Source: Spirochaetia bacterium UBA5763 (GTDB lineage Bacteria; Spirochaetota; UBA4802; UBA5550). Taken from it: a DNA stretch of 57,823 nucleotides. Of the stretch, positions 42,316-51,729 are shown one piece after another; within the stretch, counting starts at the first letter, position 1; each line of letters begins with the position of its first letter. Position numbers and translations under genes: made by a program. Location of the stretch: positions 1 to 57,823 of the forward strand of contig DIEX01000028.1 in NCBI GenBank assembly GCA_002418835.1, given 5' to 3'. The notes under the pieces were generated by a model that saw nothing but the letters and a program-made list of their open reading frames with translations, made no database searches and was not told where the DNA came from.

Positions 42316-44147
42316 AACAGCTTTTTAATCAGATCCTCTCGTCCGATTTTTCTCAATAAAGATTTTATCCTGTCCATGTATTCATCTTTGTACCAGAAGA
42401 AAAACCCTCTCTGATCATCCCGTTCTTTCTTAGACTTTGCAGAGTATACTTTCTCCCCTGTATAAGGATCAAATCCACAATAATATATCACACTTGAAAG
42501 GGTCATTGGTGTGGGAGTAAAGTCCTGAACCTGCTCAAGCCTGAACCCCTCTCCTGCCGTTTCTGCTGCAAGTTCCGCCATATCTTCAAGCTGCGAACCC
42601 GGATGAGATGAAATAAAGTAAGGAATAATCTGCTGCCTTAAGCCTGCTCTCTCTGATATACTCTCAAAGATTTTTTTAAATTTCAGAAACAGACCGAATG
42701 GAGGTTTCCTCATAAGCTTCAGCACCCTTGCTGATGAATGCTCCGGAGCCACTTTCAGCCTCCCTGAGATATGCTCAGTAACAAGCTTTTCGATATATTC
42801 ACCGCATAAATATTTTTTACGTTTAGCTTCATCTCCGCTCAGTAGCAAGTCATACCTTACGCCGCTTGAAATAAAAACCTTTTTAACACCTAAAACTTTT
42901 TCACACTTTTTATATAGTTCAATCAGCGGAGCATGATCAAAAGCAAGGTTCCCGCATAACGACGGATATAAACAGGAACTGCGCAAACACTTCCTGCAAA
43001 GGGATTCATCCTCCCCATGCATCCTGTACATATTCGCCGAGGGGCCCCCTATATCAGAAACATACCCCTTAAAGTCCGGCATATCTGTTACAGCTTTTAC
43101 CTCATGAAGTATGGAGTCCTCGCTTCTGCTTACAATGCTCTTCCCCTGATGTGCGGTAATTGCACAGAAACTGCACCCGCCAAAGCATCCCCTGTGTGCA
43201 GTAACCGAATGCCTTATCATCTCATACGCAGGGATCACTCTGTCTTTATATTTAGGATGAGGAAGCCGTGTATACGGCAGATCAAATCCCCTATCAATAT
43301 CAGACTCTGTGAGACTGCTGAACATGGGATTCACAACAACAAAACGCTCTCCGGTTTTCTGGATTAGCCTTACAGGCTCTTCTGAAACCGAAGCTCTCTC
43401 CGATATCACGAAGTTTTCAGAAAACTTTTTTTTATCAACAAGACACTCCTCGTGAGAATGCAGATTAATATCTCTCCACCCGTTCCGCTTTTTTACCGCC
43501 TCAATTGAATCTTCAATAAATGCAGTATTCTCAACTGTCTTCAGGGTGGAAAAGGGAACGCCTTTTAAAAGAAGCTTTATGATTTCGAGAAGCGGCTTCT
43601 CACCCATTCCGTAAACCACAAGGTTAGCGCCACTCTCCGCAGGGAATGCAGGTTTTAATGAATCACTCCAGTAATCATAATGCGAAAGTCTCCTTAAAGA
43701 AGCCTCCACTCCCCCTGCAATAACCGGCACATCCGGATAAAGATCTTTCAGAATTTTTGTGTACAGATAAGCTGCATAATCCGGCCGGAGACCCGCTTTC
43801 CCTTCAGGAGAATACGCATCGTCAGAGCGGAGCCTCTTCCCCGCAGTATAATGATTGATCATTGAATCCATACATCCTGAAGTCACCGCGAAAAACAAAC
43901 GTGGAACACCGAATTTTTTAAAATCCCTGAAATCACCGCGCCAGTCAGGCTGTGGAACAACACCGATTTTTAATCCGCAGTTTTCAATCAATCTGCCGAT
44001 AACCGCGCTGCCGAATGAAGGGTGATCAACGTAAGCATCACCGCTGATTAGAACAACATCAGGCTCACTCCAGCCTCTCCTCTCAGCCTCCTTTTTTGTT
44101 ACTGGAAGCCACCTCTCCTGATTATATCTATCATTATTATTTTTCAA
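42306..44147 (-). CDS. ygiQ: YgiQ-family radical SAM protein
   Basis: A 613-residue member of the YgiQ family. It begins with the typical WLPVTKKEAERRGW and DVVLISGDAYVDHPSFG. The radical SAM cluster motif is CFGGCSFC in the HRGCFGGCSFCAI segment. A CRKCLRSSC cysteine group and the late LRQQIIPYFISSHPG follow. Function remains unknown, though the family is widespread in anaerobes. Length is within the family range (about 600-720). Confidence 0.92.
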   Translation of the reverse strand: MKNNNDRYNQERWLPVTKKEAERRGWSEPDVVLISGDAYVDHPSFGSAVIGRLIENCGLKIGVVPQPDWRGDFRDFKKFGVPRLFFAVTSGCMDSMINHYTAGKRLRSDDAYSPEGKAGLRPDYAAYLYTKILKDLYPDVPVIAGGVEASLRRLSHYDYWSDSLKPAFPAESGANLVVYGMGEKPLLEIIKLLLKGVPFSTLKTVENTAFIEDSIEAVKKRNGWRDINLHSHEECLVDKKKFSENFVISERASVSEEPVRLIQKTGERFVVVNPMFSSLTESDIDRGFDLPYTRLPHPKYKDRVIPAYEMIRHSVTAHRGCFGGCSFCAITAHQGKSIVSRSEDSILHEVKAVTDMPDFKGYVSDIGGPSANMYRMHGEDESLCRKCLRSSCLYPSLCGNLAFDHAPLIELYKKCEKVLGVKKVFISSGVRYDLLLSGDEAKRKKYLCGEYIEKLVTEHISGRLKVAPEHSSARVLKLMRKPPFGLFLKFKKIFESISERAGLRQQIIPYFISSHPGSQLEDMAELAAETAGEGFRLEQVQDFTPTPMTLSSVIYYCGFDPYTGEKVYSAKSKKERDDQRGFFFWYKDEYMDRIKSLLRKIGREDLIKKLFYR

Positions 44148-44328
44148 TTTTTGAATTCAACTTTTGCTGCATTTTATTTATGGAATCACTATTCGCAGAG
44201 TCTGAAATCTGTGTAAAGATATTAATCATAGCAACGGGCTTAACTTTAACATTATAATAATAATCATGCGAAAATTTATTACACTCTAGCAGTTATAGCG
44301 GTTAACGATTGAATTAGTTCTCAATGTC

Positions 44329-44348
44329 ATCTCCGCGCAGGCGGAGAT
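44329..44348. repeat. REP-like hairpin
   Basis: ATCTCCGC-GCAG-GCGGAGAT is a perfect 8-bp stem inside TGTCATCTCC...GGAGATCTA. This resembles the TGTCATTCCCGC/GCGGGAATCTA hairpin repeats found between genes in many bacteria. Only one copy is seen in this window. Confidence 0.5.
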
Positions 44349-44528
44349 CTATTATTTTAAAATATTGAATGCTATTAACAATGGATTAGCTGTCAGCTCT
44401 TCCTGCGGTCGCCAACAATTTTCACAGGATGACATTATGTATCGGATAACATAAAAAAGCTTAATTCATTCGTAAAATGCTATAATTATGTTTAATTTTA
44501 ATAAATAAATTAAATCATCATAAATTTG

Positions 44529-44557
44529 TTGGTTACAGACACACCCTTTTATATTAT
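44529..44557 (+). promoter_or_regulatory. Candidate promoter for the secreted-protein gene
   Basis: TTGGTT (44529-44534), 17 bases, TATTAT (44552-44557), about 34 bases before the ATG. Confidence 0.5.
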
Positions 44558-44590
44558 AAAGATCTCATCATATAAGAAGGTTGCAATTTT

Positions 44591-45868
44591 ATGAATAAAT
44601 TTATACTGTTATTCACATCCTTACTGCTGTTCCCTTTAATACAGGCACATTCAGCTGTTTATGAGGCTTCCACGCTTTATAATTCAGTCTCACGGGCCGA
44701 GACTGTTCAGAATCTCTATATGAAAAGATGGGATACACTGAAAGAGAAGAACTTCTACTTTGATATCTATGGTAAAATAAACTGGGTATTCGATTTTGAT
44801 GTAAACACCTACAATTCAGGATCAGGAAAGTATGAATCAACGGAACTCCGGCTCACAAGAACTTACGGCAGTATAACACTGGCTCTCCCGATCGGGGGAT
44901 TCAGAAACACACCCGATGACAGTGATTTTATCATCGCATTCAACACTACAGGTTTCCACTACGGGCTTGTTAAAGACATCGAAGTTCAAAGGGATACAGG
45001 AGAGACTGAAACAATTTCTGATTACAAACATTCACAGTTCTTTGACGATATATATGCGGTGTCCGTTTTATTCAGGCCATATTTCACATTCCACGGCGGA
45101 TTCATTATCAACAATGAGTACATTCCAAAAGATGACGGCACAATGGACTATATGGACCCTGTTGAAAGTTACAAGAAGAAATTCATTGCAATTGAGCTCT
45201 ATAAATTCATGGCACTCAGCATGAATATTGATGATGGTAAGCCTGAGTCAACAAAAGTATCAGTTGCTGTAAACCCTGTGCTGGGGTTTATTATTGACAC
45301 AAAGAGTATTTACTTCCCTGTAATAACCCTGGGGTATGAAAATACCGCTGCCTACAATGATGAACTTTATGATCCTGTATGGGTCAATACCCCTGAATCA
45401 AAAGGTGAAGCAGCCTCATACCCGAAAGATTCGGCAAAACTGAATATTTACTCTCTCACCATAAATCAAAGATTCGCTGAATCTTTCACAATAGAAGGTT
45501 TTCTCGGTGCACAATATATTACTGATAACCTTTACACAAAAGAAACGGATAATGAAACGAAGATCAATATATCAAAAGCGAAGGAGTGGTATATACTTCT
45601 CAGCTATGACCCGGTTACATCCCATGACCAGGCTAAAATTAAAGCCTATACCGGAGTCAGCTGGTACTGGGACCCCGCAGTACGGATACACAGAAAGGAT
45701 TCCGGCAAAGGGAACGCTGTATACGGCTGGATAATCGGGTTCGATTTCGATTTTGTTCATTTCGGCGGAGATATGAAAGCGGAATTCAACTACTCCGGTG
45801 ATTTAAAGAAACTCATTGAAACTACAGACAAGTGGGCTGTTGAAGGGAGCCTGTTCCTGAGGATATAA
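44591..45868 (+). CDS. Exported beta-strand-rich protein, possibly outer-membrane barrel
   Basis: A 425-residue protein with a signal peptide (about 1-20). The mature part is rich in alternating aromatic/polar strands (for example FYFDIYGKINWVFDFDVN; KAYTGVSWYWDPAVRIH) and ends in VEGSLFLRI, similar to but not identical with the aromatic-ended final strand of outer-membrane barrels. No family recognised. It has its own promoter and is followed by a lipoprotein gene after 11 bases, so the two are likely surface partners. Confidence 0.75.
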   Translation: MNKFILLFTSLLLFPLIQAHSAVYEASTLYNSVSRAETVQNLYMKRWDTLKEKNFYFDIYGKINWVFDFDVNTYNSGSGKYESTELRLTRTYGSITLALPIGGFRNTPDDSDFIIAFNTTGFHYGLVKDIEVQRDTGETETISDYKHSQFFDDIYAVSVLFRPYFTFHGGFIINNEYIPKDDGTMDYMDPVESYKKKFIAIELYKFMALSMNIDDGKPESTKVSVAVNPVLGFIIDTKSIYFPVITLGYENTAAYNDELYDPVWVNTPESKGEAASYPKDSAKLNIYSLTINQRFAESFTIEGFLGAQYITDNLYTKETDNETKINISKAKEWYILLSYDPVTSHDQAKIKAYTGVSWYWDPAVRIHRKDSGKGNAVYGWIIGFDFDFVHFGGDMKAEFNYSGDLKKLIETTDKWAVEGSLFLRI

Positions 45869-45879
45869 AGGTGAAAATT

Positions 45880-46380
45880 ATGAAATATACAATACTGATA
45901 ATATATGTGACTCTGCTTCAGTTTATTTTTACCGGATGTTCTTACGTCTCTGATATGGTTGAGGGAGCAATAACTGACAGGGCTTCTTTCTCGATAAACG
46001 CCCGGCAGGTTGGAAACAATGTTGTAATTACCTGGAGTGAAACAGATCTCTCAACAGATTTTGCCGGTATTGAAATTTACAGGACAAGAAAAGCTAATGA
46101 TGAATATTCAGGATATATAACAATAGCTGACAAAGATAATGATGCTTCCCTTGCTTCTGGGTCCACCGTAACATATACTCATGTGAATGCAAATTTAACC
46201 AAGGGAGTATACTTCTATAGGGTAGGATTAATACATTGGGATGAATCCCCATATGATCGCACAATTGAGAATGGCTATTCACCGGAATACCCGGATGCCG
46301 GATGGGATGGAACAACCAATTATAATAGCCACACCGACATAGACGCAATCAGCGGGTCAGCCCGGGTCGAAATTAACTGA
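45880..46380 (+). CDS. Small lipoprotein with fibronectin-III-like domain
   Basis: A 166-residue lipoprotein with lipobox FTGC. The body looks like one fibronectin type III-like fold (NNVVITWSETD, FAGIEIYRT, KGVYFYRVGLI). I use the ATG at 45880 with AAAGGTG at 6 bases; a GTG nine bases earlier falls inside that ribosome site. It overlaps the convergent glyS end by 8 bases. Probable partner of the preceding exported protein. Confidence 0.78.
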   Translation: MKYTILIIYVTLLQFIFTGCSYVSDMVEGAITDRASFSINARQVGNNVVITWSETDLSTDFAGIEIYRTRKANDEYSGYITIADKDNDASLASGSTVTYTHVNANLTKGVYFYRVGLIHWDESPYDRTIENGYSPEYPDAGWDGTTNYNSHTDIDAISGSARVEIN

Positions 46381-48460
46381 CCTGGGTATCCGCAATTTTT
46401 GAAAAATCTATAAGGCTCCTGAAGTTACCAAGAATTCCCTCGATAATTGAAAGCCTGTTATCCCTTACATCAATACGCTTATCCATTACAAGCACCTTGT
46501 CAAAGAAAGCATCTATAAGAGGCTTCGCTTCTGTCATAAGCTCGAAGAGTTTAATATACTGACTCTCAGAGATAAGCTCCGCCATCTCACCGGTCCTGCT
46601 GCTGAAGAAAGCGTATAAATCCTTTTCCGCTTGTTCCTCCATCAAAGCCTCTTTGAATAAAAGTTTATATTCTTTATTATCTTTTCTGAAACCAGCGAGT
46701 ATATTGTTCATCCTCTTGAATCCAAGGAGAAGCTCCGAAAACTTTTCATTTTTCCTGAAGCTGTTGAGGCTCTCAGCCCTTCTATGAAGTTCAAGATAAT
46801 CGGTATTACCTTCCAGCATACATGCATCAATCTCGTCATACCTGAACCCGTCATCAGCAAAAATTGTCCTGGCTCTTGTGTTGACAAATTCAATGATCTT
46901 GCCTGTAAATGCAGCACCATCCTTATAATTTTCAGCAGCCTTAGCAAGAGCATCACCGAGATGAAATTTCAGATTATTCCTTATTATAAGTTCAACAATA
47001 GCATTGGCCTGGCGTCTCAGAGCATAGGGGTCCTGAGAACCTTTTGGTATATTCCCCACTGAGAATGAACCGAATATATTATCAATCTTCTCAGCAATTG
47101 AAAGCACGATTGAAACAATACCTGATGGAACTTTATCACCGCTGAACCTGGGCCTGTAGTGATCATTGATTGCCTCTGCTACTTCCGGGTCTTCACCTTC
47201 ATTTAGTGCATATATTCTCCCCACCTGCCCCTGAAGTGAAGCGAACTCGTAAACCATTGCAGTATCAAGATCCGCTTTTGACAGGAGAACAGCCCTTTTT
47301 ATCTTTTCAGCAGTCTTTGCATCTAATGAAAGGAGATCTATCAGTATTGAAGCCGCATCCCCCACTCTTACAATCTTGTCATAAATTGATCCAAGCTCCT
47401 TATGAAAAAGAACTTTTTTAAGTGAGTCAACCCGATCCTCAAGCTTAACCTTGGCATCCTCTTTGTAGAAAAATCCCGCGTCAGTAAACCTGGCGGAGAT
47501 AACTTTTACATTCCCTTTAATCACATTTTTATTTTCAGGATTATTTGCAGTAACGAGAAATTTATTCATCAGTTTCCCGTTTTTATCAGTAATTGCAAAA
47601 TATTTCTGGTGCTCCTTCATCTCCGCAATGAGAACTATATCCGGAATCTCAAGAAAAGCCTTATCAAACTCACAGACAATTATGTGAGGTTTCTCCACAA
47701 GGTAGGTAACTGTATCAAGGAGATCCTCATCCTCATAGAGAACTCCCCCCGCAGTCTCTGCTGCTGCAACAAGCCCCTTCCTTATTATCTCTTTCCTCTC
47801 ATTCTGATCAAGGATTACCCCGTTTTCTCTCAGTTTATCATCGTATTCGCTGATCCTGCTTATCTCAATCATTTTGTTGTGCTGAACAAAATGTCCCCTT
47901 GTAAAATTCCCCGATTTAATCCCCTCAATTTCAAAAGGTATAACCTGATCATTAAACATCAGCAGAAAATATCTTACGGGCCGGGGGAATGTAACCTTTT
48001 TATCGCTCCACTTCATCCTCTTCGGAAAGGGGAGAGTCAGCACAAGATTTTCAATTATTCCGGGGATTATATCAACAGTCTTCCCGGACTCAAGCTTCTT
48101 CGAAGCAAAGATATAGCTCCCTTTATCTGTCTCTTTTACAGCAGCATCTCCAGGTTCAAGGCCGTTACCCTTAAGAAATCCCTGAAGGGCTTTAGTCGGA
48201 TTCCCCTGCTGATCATAAGCAGCCTGGGCCGAGGGGCCTTTCAGCTCAACAATTTCGCTCCTCTGGCATTCTGCAAGATCAGAGATCAAAATGGCGAACC
48301 TTCTTGGTGTTGCATACACTTCAATACCGCTGAAATCGATCCTGGCCTCTGCAAGCTTTTCGTTCATGATATTTTTCAGAGAGGCTGATGCAACCGGAAT
48401 ATAACCGGCAGGTATCTCTTCAGTTCCTATTTCGCAGAGAAAATTCGCATTCTTAAGCAT
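46373..48460 (-). CDS. glyS: Glycyl-tRNA synthetase beta subunit
   Basis: A 695-residue beta subunit of the alpha2-beta2 enzyme. It starts with FLCEIGTEEIPAGY, contains ATPRRFAILI, GPSAQAAYD, an HD-like KHQKYFAI-type region (MKEHQKYFAITD), and the DPYALRRQANAIVELI segment. The alpha subunit gene (glyQ), normally just upstream, is not beside it; the next upstream gene is a wall peptidase, so glyQ must lie elsewhere. Length is normal. Confidence 0.95.
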   Translation of the reverse strand: MLKNANFLCEIGTEEIPAGYIPVASASLKNIMNEKLAEARIDFSGIEVYATPRRFAILISDLAECQRSEIVELKGPSAQAAYDQQGNPTKALQGFLKGNGLEPGDAAVKETDKGSYIFASKKLESGKTVDIIPGIIENLVLTLPFPKRMKWSDKKVTFPRPVRYFLLMFNDQVIPFEIEGIKSGNFTRGHFVQHNKMIEISRISEYDDKLRENGVILDQNERKEIIRKGLVAAAETAGGVLYEDEDLLDTVTYLVEKPHIIVCEFDKAFLEIPDIVLIAEMKEHQKYFAITDKNGKLMNKFLVTANNPENKNVIKGNVKVISARFTDAGFFYKEDAKVKLEDRVDSLKKVLFHKELGSIYDKIVRVGDAASILIDLLSLDAKTAEKIKRAVLLSKADLDTAMVYEFASLQGQVGRIYALNEGEDPEVAEAINDHYRPRFSGDKVPSGIVSIVLSIAEKIDNIFGSFSVGNIPKGSQDPYALRRQANAIVELIIRNNLKFHLGDALAKAAENYKDGAAFTGKIIEFVNTRARTIFADDGFRYDEIDACMLEGNTDYLELHRRAESLNSFRKNEKFSELLLGFKRMNNILAGFRKDNKEYKLLFKEALMEEQAEKDLYAFFSSRTGEMAELISESQYIKLFELMTEAKPLIDAFFDKVLVMDKRIDVRDNRLSIIEGILGNFRSLIDFSKIADTQVS

Positions 48461-48671
48461 AAAGGGCTCCGTTAGTTTGAAAAATCCGGATAAACAGCAT
48501 CCTTCCCCCTCTCTCCATAAATGGGCTTCTCAGGGCCTTACCCCCTCCGGGGGTGCGGGGGCTTATATAATGACAGGCTCATAGATTCACAATGAACAGT
48601 TATTAATTCACAGAGAGGCTGTAATGAGTCAATAAATTTTTAGAGAAGTAAAAATATGGGGGGAATAAGCG

Positions 48672-49781
48672 TTATCTTTTCAGGTATTTCTGCGGATTTG
48701 TATGCCCGCCCTGTTTTATAAGCTCAAAATGAAGGTGCGGACCTGTTGAACGCCCCGTGTTTCCGCTGCGTGCAACCTGCTGCCCCTGTTTAACATACTG
48801 ACCCGGCTTAACCATTATCCGTGAAAGGTGGCCGTAAAGAGATTTCCATCCTCCGGGATGAGCTATAATAACCACATTTCCATAACCGCCCATCCAGCCG
48901 GCATAGGAGACCATGCCGTATTTTGTTGCTCTTACAGATTCGTACCTTGCAGCAATATCGAGGCCTTTATGAAATTCCTTATATTCACTATTAAAAGGAC
49001 TTTTTCTCCATCCGAATCCGCTTGTTACTCTCCTGCCTGAAACCGGCCAGAGGAAACCGTCAAAAATATTCTGCGGCTTGGCATCCGGTATAAACACCAG
49101 TTCACCTGCGGGGATAAAATCCGCATTACGGAAATTATTCGCTGCGAGGATCTTCTCCACTGGTATCTTATACTTATTGGAAAGATTAACTATATTATTT
49201 CCCTCTTTCATATTGTAAAGAATTCCATCCTTGTTAGGAATTCTCAGGGTAATATTCGGTGTAACGTAATCGTATGATTTGAGGTTATTGCTTCCGCAGA
49301 TTGTATCAATGGAAATACCATATTTTTTAGCTATGGAGGCAAGGCTTTCATTCTCCTTAACCTTATGTGTTCTTATCTGGAGCGGTATATTATTTACAGG
49401 AACAGTATAATCTGTCTTAGCGGAGAGCAGAAGATCATTTTTGAGTTTTTCATCTTCAAGAATATTGTTTATATCATTTGTGCTGTAGACTCTTATATTC
49501 TCATCAGCTTCGTTTTCAGCTCTTTCAGTTGAATTCTCATACCCGCCGGAAATGATGTCTGCCGAAGCTTCACTTGAAGGTATTACTGTAAAAATGAGAG
49601 AGGAAATTAATATAACAACAAAGCTCATGGCTGCAAGCCTTAAATACCTGACTATATCCTTCTTATAAACGTTCCTGATGTATGTCCCTTTTTTACCGAT
49701 ATAGATAAAGACTACATCATGAGTAAATATATTTATGGTCAGGTTCCTGAACTTATATGTATTAAATCCCTTTTTTAACAT
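48672..49781 (-). CDS. LysM-M23 family peptidoglycan endopeptidase
   Basis: A 369-residue protein with a membrane segment (about 46-66), two LysM repeats (about 137-183 and 187-232) and a C-terminal M23 domain. The zinc site is seen as HKGLD (His271, Asp275) and GPHLHFE (His349, His351), with YGHL before it, so it should be an active endopeptidase. The N-terminal 45 residues are basic and cytosolic. The bactofilin gene lies upstream on the same strand, a pairing seen in several phyla where bactofilin localises wall hydrolases. A short GC hairpin (48540-48554) follows but has no T-run. Confidence 0.92.
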   Translation of the reverse strand: MLKKGFNTYKFRNLTINIFTHDVVFIYIGKKGTYIRNVYKKDIVRYLRLAAMSFVVILISSLIFTVIPSSEASADIISGGYENSTERAENEADENIRVYSTNDINNILEDEKLKNDLLLSAKTDYTVPVNNIPLQIRTHKVKENESLASIAKKYGISIDTICGSNNLKSYDYVTPNITLRIPNKDGILYNMKEGNNIVNLSNKYKIPVEKILAANNFRNADFIPAGELVFIPDAKPQNIFDGFLWPVSGRRVTSGFGWRKSPFNSEYKEFHKGLDIAARYESVRATKYGMVSYAGWMGGYGNVVIIAHPGGWKSLYGHLSRIMVKPGQYVKQGQQVARSGNTGRSTGPHLHFELIKQGGHTNPQKYLKR

Positions 49782-49852
49782 TATTAAACACTTTAAAATA
49801 TTGTAAAAAATCTTTTATTAATTATCGGAACACCGGAGAAATTCCATTAATC

Positions 49853-50269
49853 CTATTTCCTGTCCGGAGTTCTGTTCAGAGTTGCTGAACCGCTGTAGAC
49901 CTCTTCAATGAACTTTTTCGGGTCTCTCTTCACAGTACCACCTGTAATTATAATCTGGCCCTGGGCAACAACACCGCGCTGAATTGATATGGAAGGAGCT
50001 GTAATATCACCCAGAACCTTTGCTGTTTCAAGGAGCCTTACCTCCTGCTCCGCATTGATGTTACCTATAACTGTCCCGGCAACAACAACAGACTTGGCAT
50101 ATATATCAGTCTTTACGCGCCCCTTTTCACCAACAACAAGCTCCTCGTCAGTCTTTATTTCACCTTCGAATTTGCCGTCAATTTTCAGTGAGCCGCTGAT
50201 ATAGAATTTACCCTCGAATACTGAACCCTCGCCGATTGTACTGTTCATCCCTTCAGGTTTTGGTGCCAT
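49853..50269 (-). CDS. Bactofilin
   Basis: A 138-residue cytoskeletal protein. The core (about 10-110) is the bactofilin beta-helix with repeating glycine/valine strands: SVFEGKFYISGSLKIDGKFEG, VVGEKGRVKTDI, VVVAGTVIGNI, VLGDITAPSI (each read separately). Short polar ends flank it. Bactofilins polymerise on the membrane without nucleotide. It lies 71 bases before the LysM-M23 gene. Confidence 0.93.
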   Translation of the reverse strand: MAPKPEGMNSTIGEGSVFEGKFYISGSLKIDGKFEGEIKTDEELVVGEKGRVKTDIYAKSVVVAGTVIGNINAEQEVRLLETAKVLGDITAPSISIQRGVVAQGQIIITGGTVKRDPKKFIEEVYSGSATLNRTPDRK

Positions 50270-50466
50270 ATTTCACTCCATTTTTAAAGAAAATAATTCA
50301 CGTCTATGATTAATATTAAAAAACCTGATCTATGTAAATCAAATTATTCTTATGTTGTTATAAAAACTTATTTTTTCTATATTGAAAGCCCGGCAGGGCT
50401 GTTCATATATAGTATTATTGACTTAAAAACAGGACATAATGAGTATTATTACATAAAAGGACACAT

Positions 50467-51729
50467 TTAAATGTGAAGATCAGGTACTTCGGAGCCCTTT
50501 TTCTTCAGTTTACCTACAGAAACAAGAGAGAATACTTTATCCCGGAAAATCCGCTCTGCAACCCTTCTGTAGTCATCCATTGAGATACTGTCAATTATAG
50601 TGACGATTTCGTTGAAATCGAAATAACGCCCGTAAGTCATCTCATTTCTTGCAAGCTGACTCATCCTCACTTCGTTGCTCTCAAGGCTAAGTGCAAGGTT
50701 CCCTTTCATGTAGGTTTTTGTATCAAGAAACTCCTCTTCTGTAATCCCTTCATGAAAAAACTTCCTGCACTCCTTCATAATAAGATCAACCGTGTAGTGA
50801 TACTTTTTCGGCAAAGTAGCGCAGTATATCCCGAAAACTCCGCAGTCTTCGTATGATGAATGAAAAGAGTATATGGAGTAGCTGATACCCTCCTTTTCCC
50901 GGATATTCTGGAAGAGCCTTGAAGACATGCTCCCCCCGAGAATTGTACTGAGAATATAAAGACTCCATCTGTCCCTGTCGTTCCTCTTAATCCCCTCAAG
51001 GCCCATGCAGAAGTGCACCTGTTCAAGATCCTTCTCCACATGTTCCGTTACAATTCTCACAGGCGCTGATGAATTTACGGGAGCACTCTGAATTGTCTTC
51101 TCTCTGTTCCTGCTGAAATATGAATCAATAAGGTCTTTTGCCTTTTCAGGATCGAAACTTCCGGCTATGACCAGTATGGCATTTTCATTGATGTAATATT
51201 CATCATAAAATGATGCGAGAGATCCGCGCGTTATATTTTCTATACCGTCAACTGTTCCCAGTATTGAGTGGCTCAGGGGATGCCCCTGCAGCATCTTTTC
51301 CATGAAAAAGTCGTGAATAAACTCATCAGGGGTATCCTCGTACATACGGATCTCCTCAATGATTACATTCTTCTCCTTCCCGATCTCCTCTGCGTCAAAA
51401 ACGGAATTATAGTACATGTCTGACAGTATGTCGAGAGACATCTCAAGGTAGTCTGATACAACATTTATATAGTAGCATGTGTACTCCCGGTTTGTGGCGG
51501 CATTATGCTGCCCCCCAACCCTGTCCACAATGCGTGCAATATCCTTTGCTGAATATTTTTCTGTCCCCTTAAAAAGCATATGCTCAACAAAGTGAGCATA
51601 TCCGTACTGATCAGGTTTTTCATCTCTTGAACCCCTGTTGACCCATAGCCCCACTGAAACAGAGACCACGCCATCAACCGGTTCAAGGAGGACAGTTAAA
51701 TTATTGTCCTTCCTGTATTTTATTACCAT
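50467..51729 (-). CDS. M16-family zinc peptidase
   Basis: A 420-residue processing-peptidase-like protein. The inverted zinc motif HFVEH (46-50) and the downstream glutamates in NVIIEEIRMYED are intact. It has no signal peptide. It starts within the pnp stop (TAATG), so it is coupled to pnp, an association common in Gram-positive and other bacteria. The substrate is unknown. Confidence 0.93.
   Translation of the reverse strand: MVIKYRKDNNLTVLLEPVDGVVSVSVGLWVNRGSRDEKPDQYGYAHFVEHMLFKGTEKYSAKDIARIVDRVGGQHNAATNREYTCYYINVVSDYLEMSLDILSDMYYNSVFDAEEIGKEKNVIIEEIRMYEDTPDEFIHDFFMEKMLQGHPLSHSILGTVDGIENITRGSLASFYDEYYINENAILVIAGSFDPEKAKDLIDSYFSRNREKTIQSAPVNSSAPVRIVTEHVEKDLEQVHFCMGLEGIKRNDRDRWSLYILSTILGGSMSSRLFQNIREKEGISYSIYSFHSSYEDCGVFGIYCATLPKKYHYTVDLIMKECRKFFHEGITEEEFLDTKTYMKGNLALSLESNEVRMSQLARNEMTYGRYFDFNEIVTIIDSISMDDYRRVAERIFRDKVFSLVSVGKLKKKGSEVPDLHI

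Larger units (their letters stand above)
44148..44590. other. AT-rich intergenic region with one hairpin and a promoter
   Basis: A 443-base gap between divergent genes. It holds a small repeat-like hairpin (44329-44348) and a candidate promoter for the downstream secreted-protein gene. No open frame, tRNA or known riboswitch is visible; the remaining sequence is plain AT-rich. Confidence 0.6.

Noticed and set aside
47609..48388. 259-codon open frame antisense to glyS
   Set aside because: It mirrors a strongly supported gene, starts at no ribosome site and its product resembles nothing.
48540..48554. ACCCCC/GGGGGT hairpin as terminator
   Set aside because: Short stem, no T-run, and more than 100 bases from the nearest stop codon.
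50387..50400. AGCCC/GGGCT hairpin as terminator of the M16 gene
   Set aside because: Only 5 bp of stem and no following T-run.
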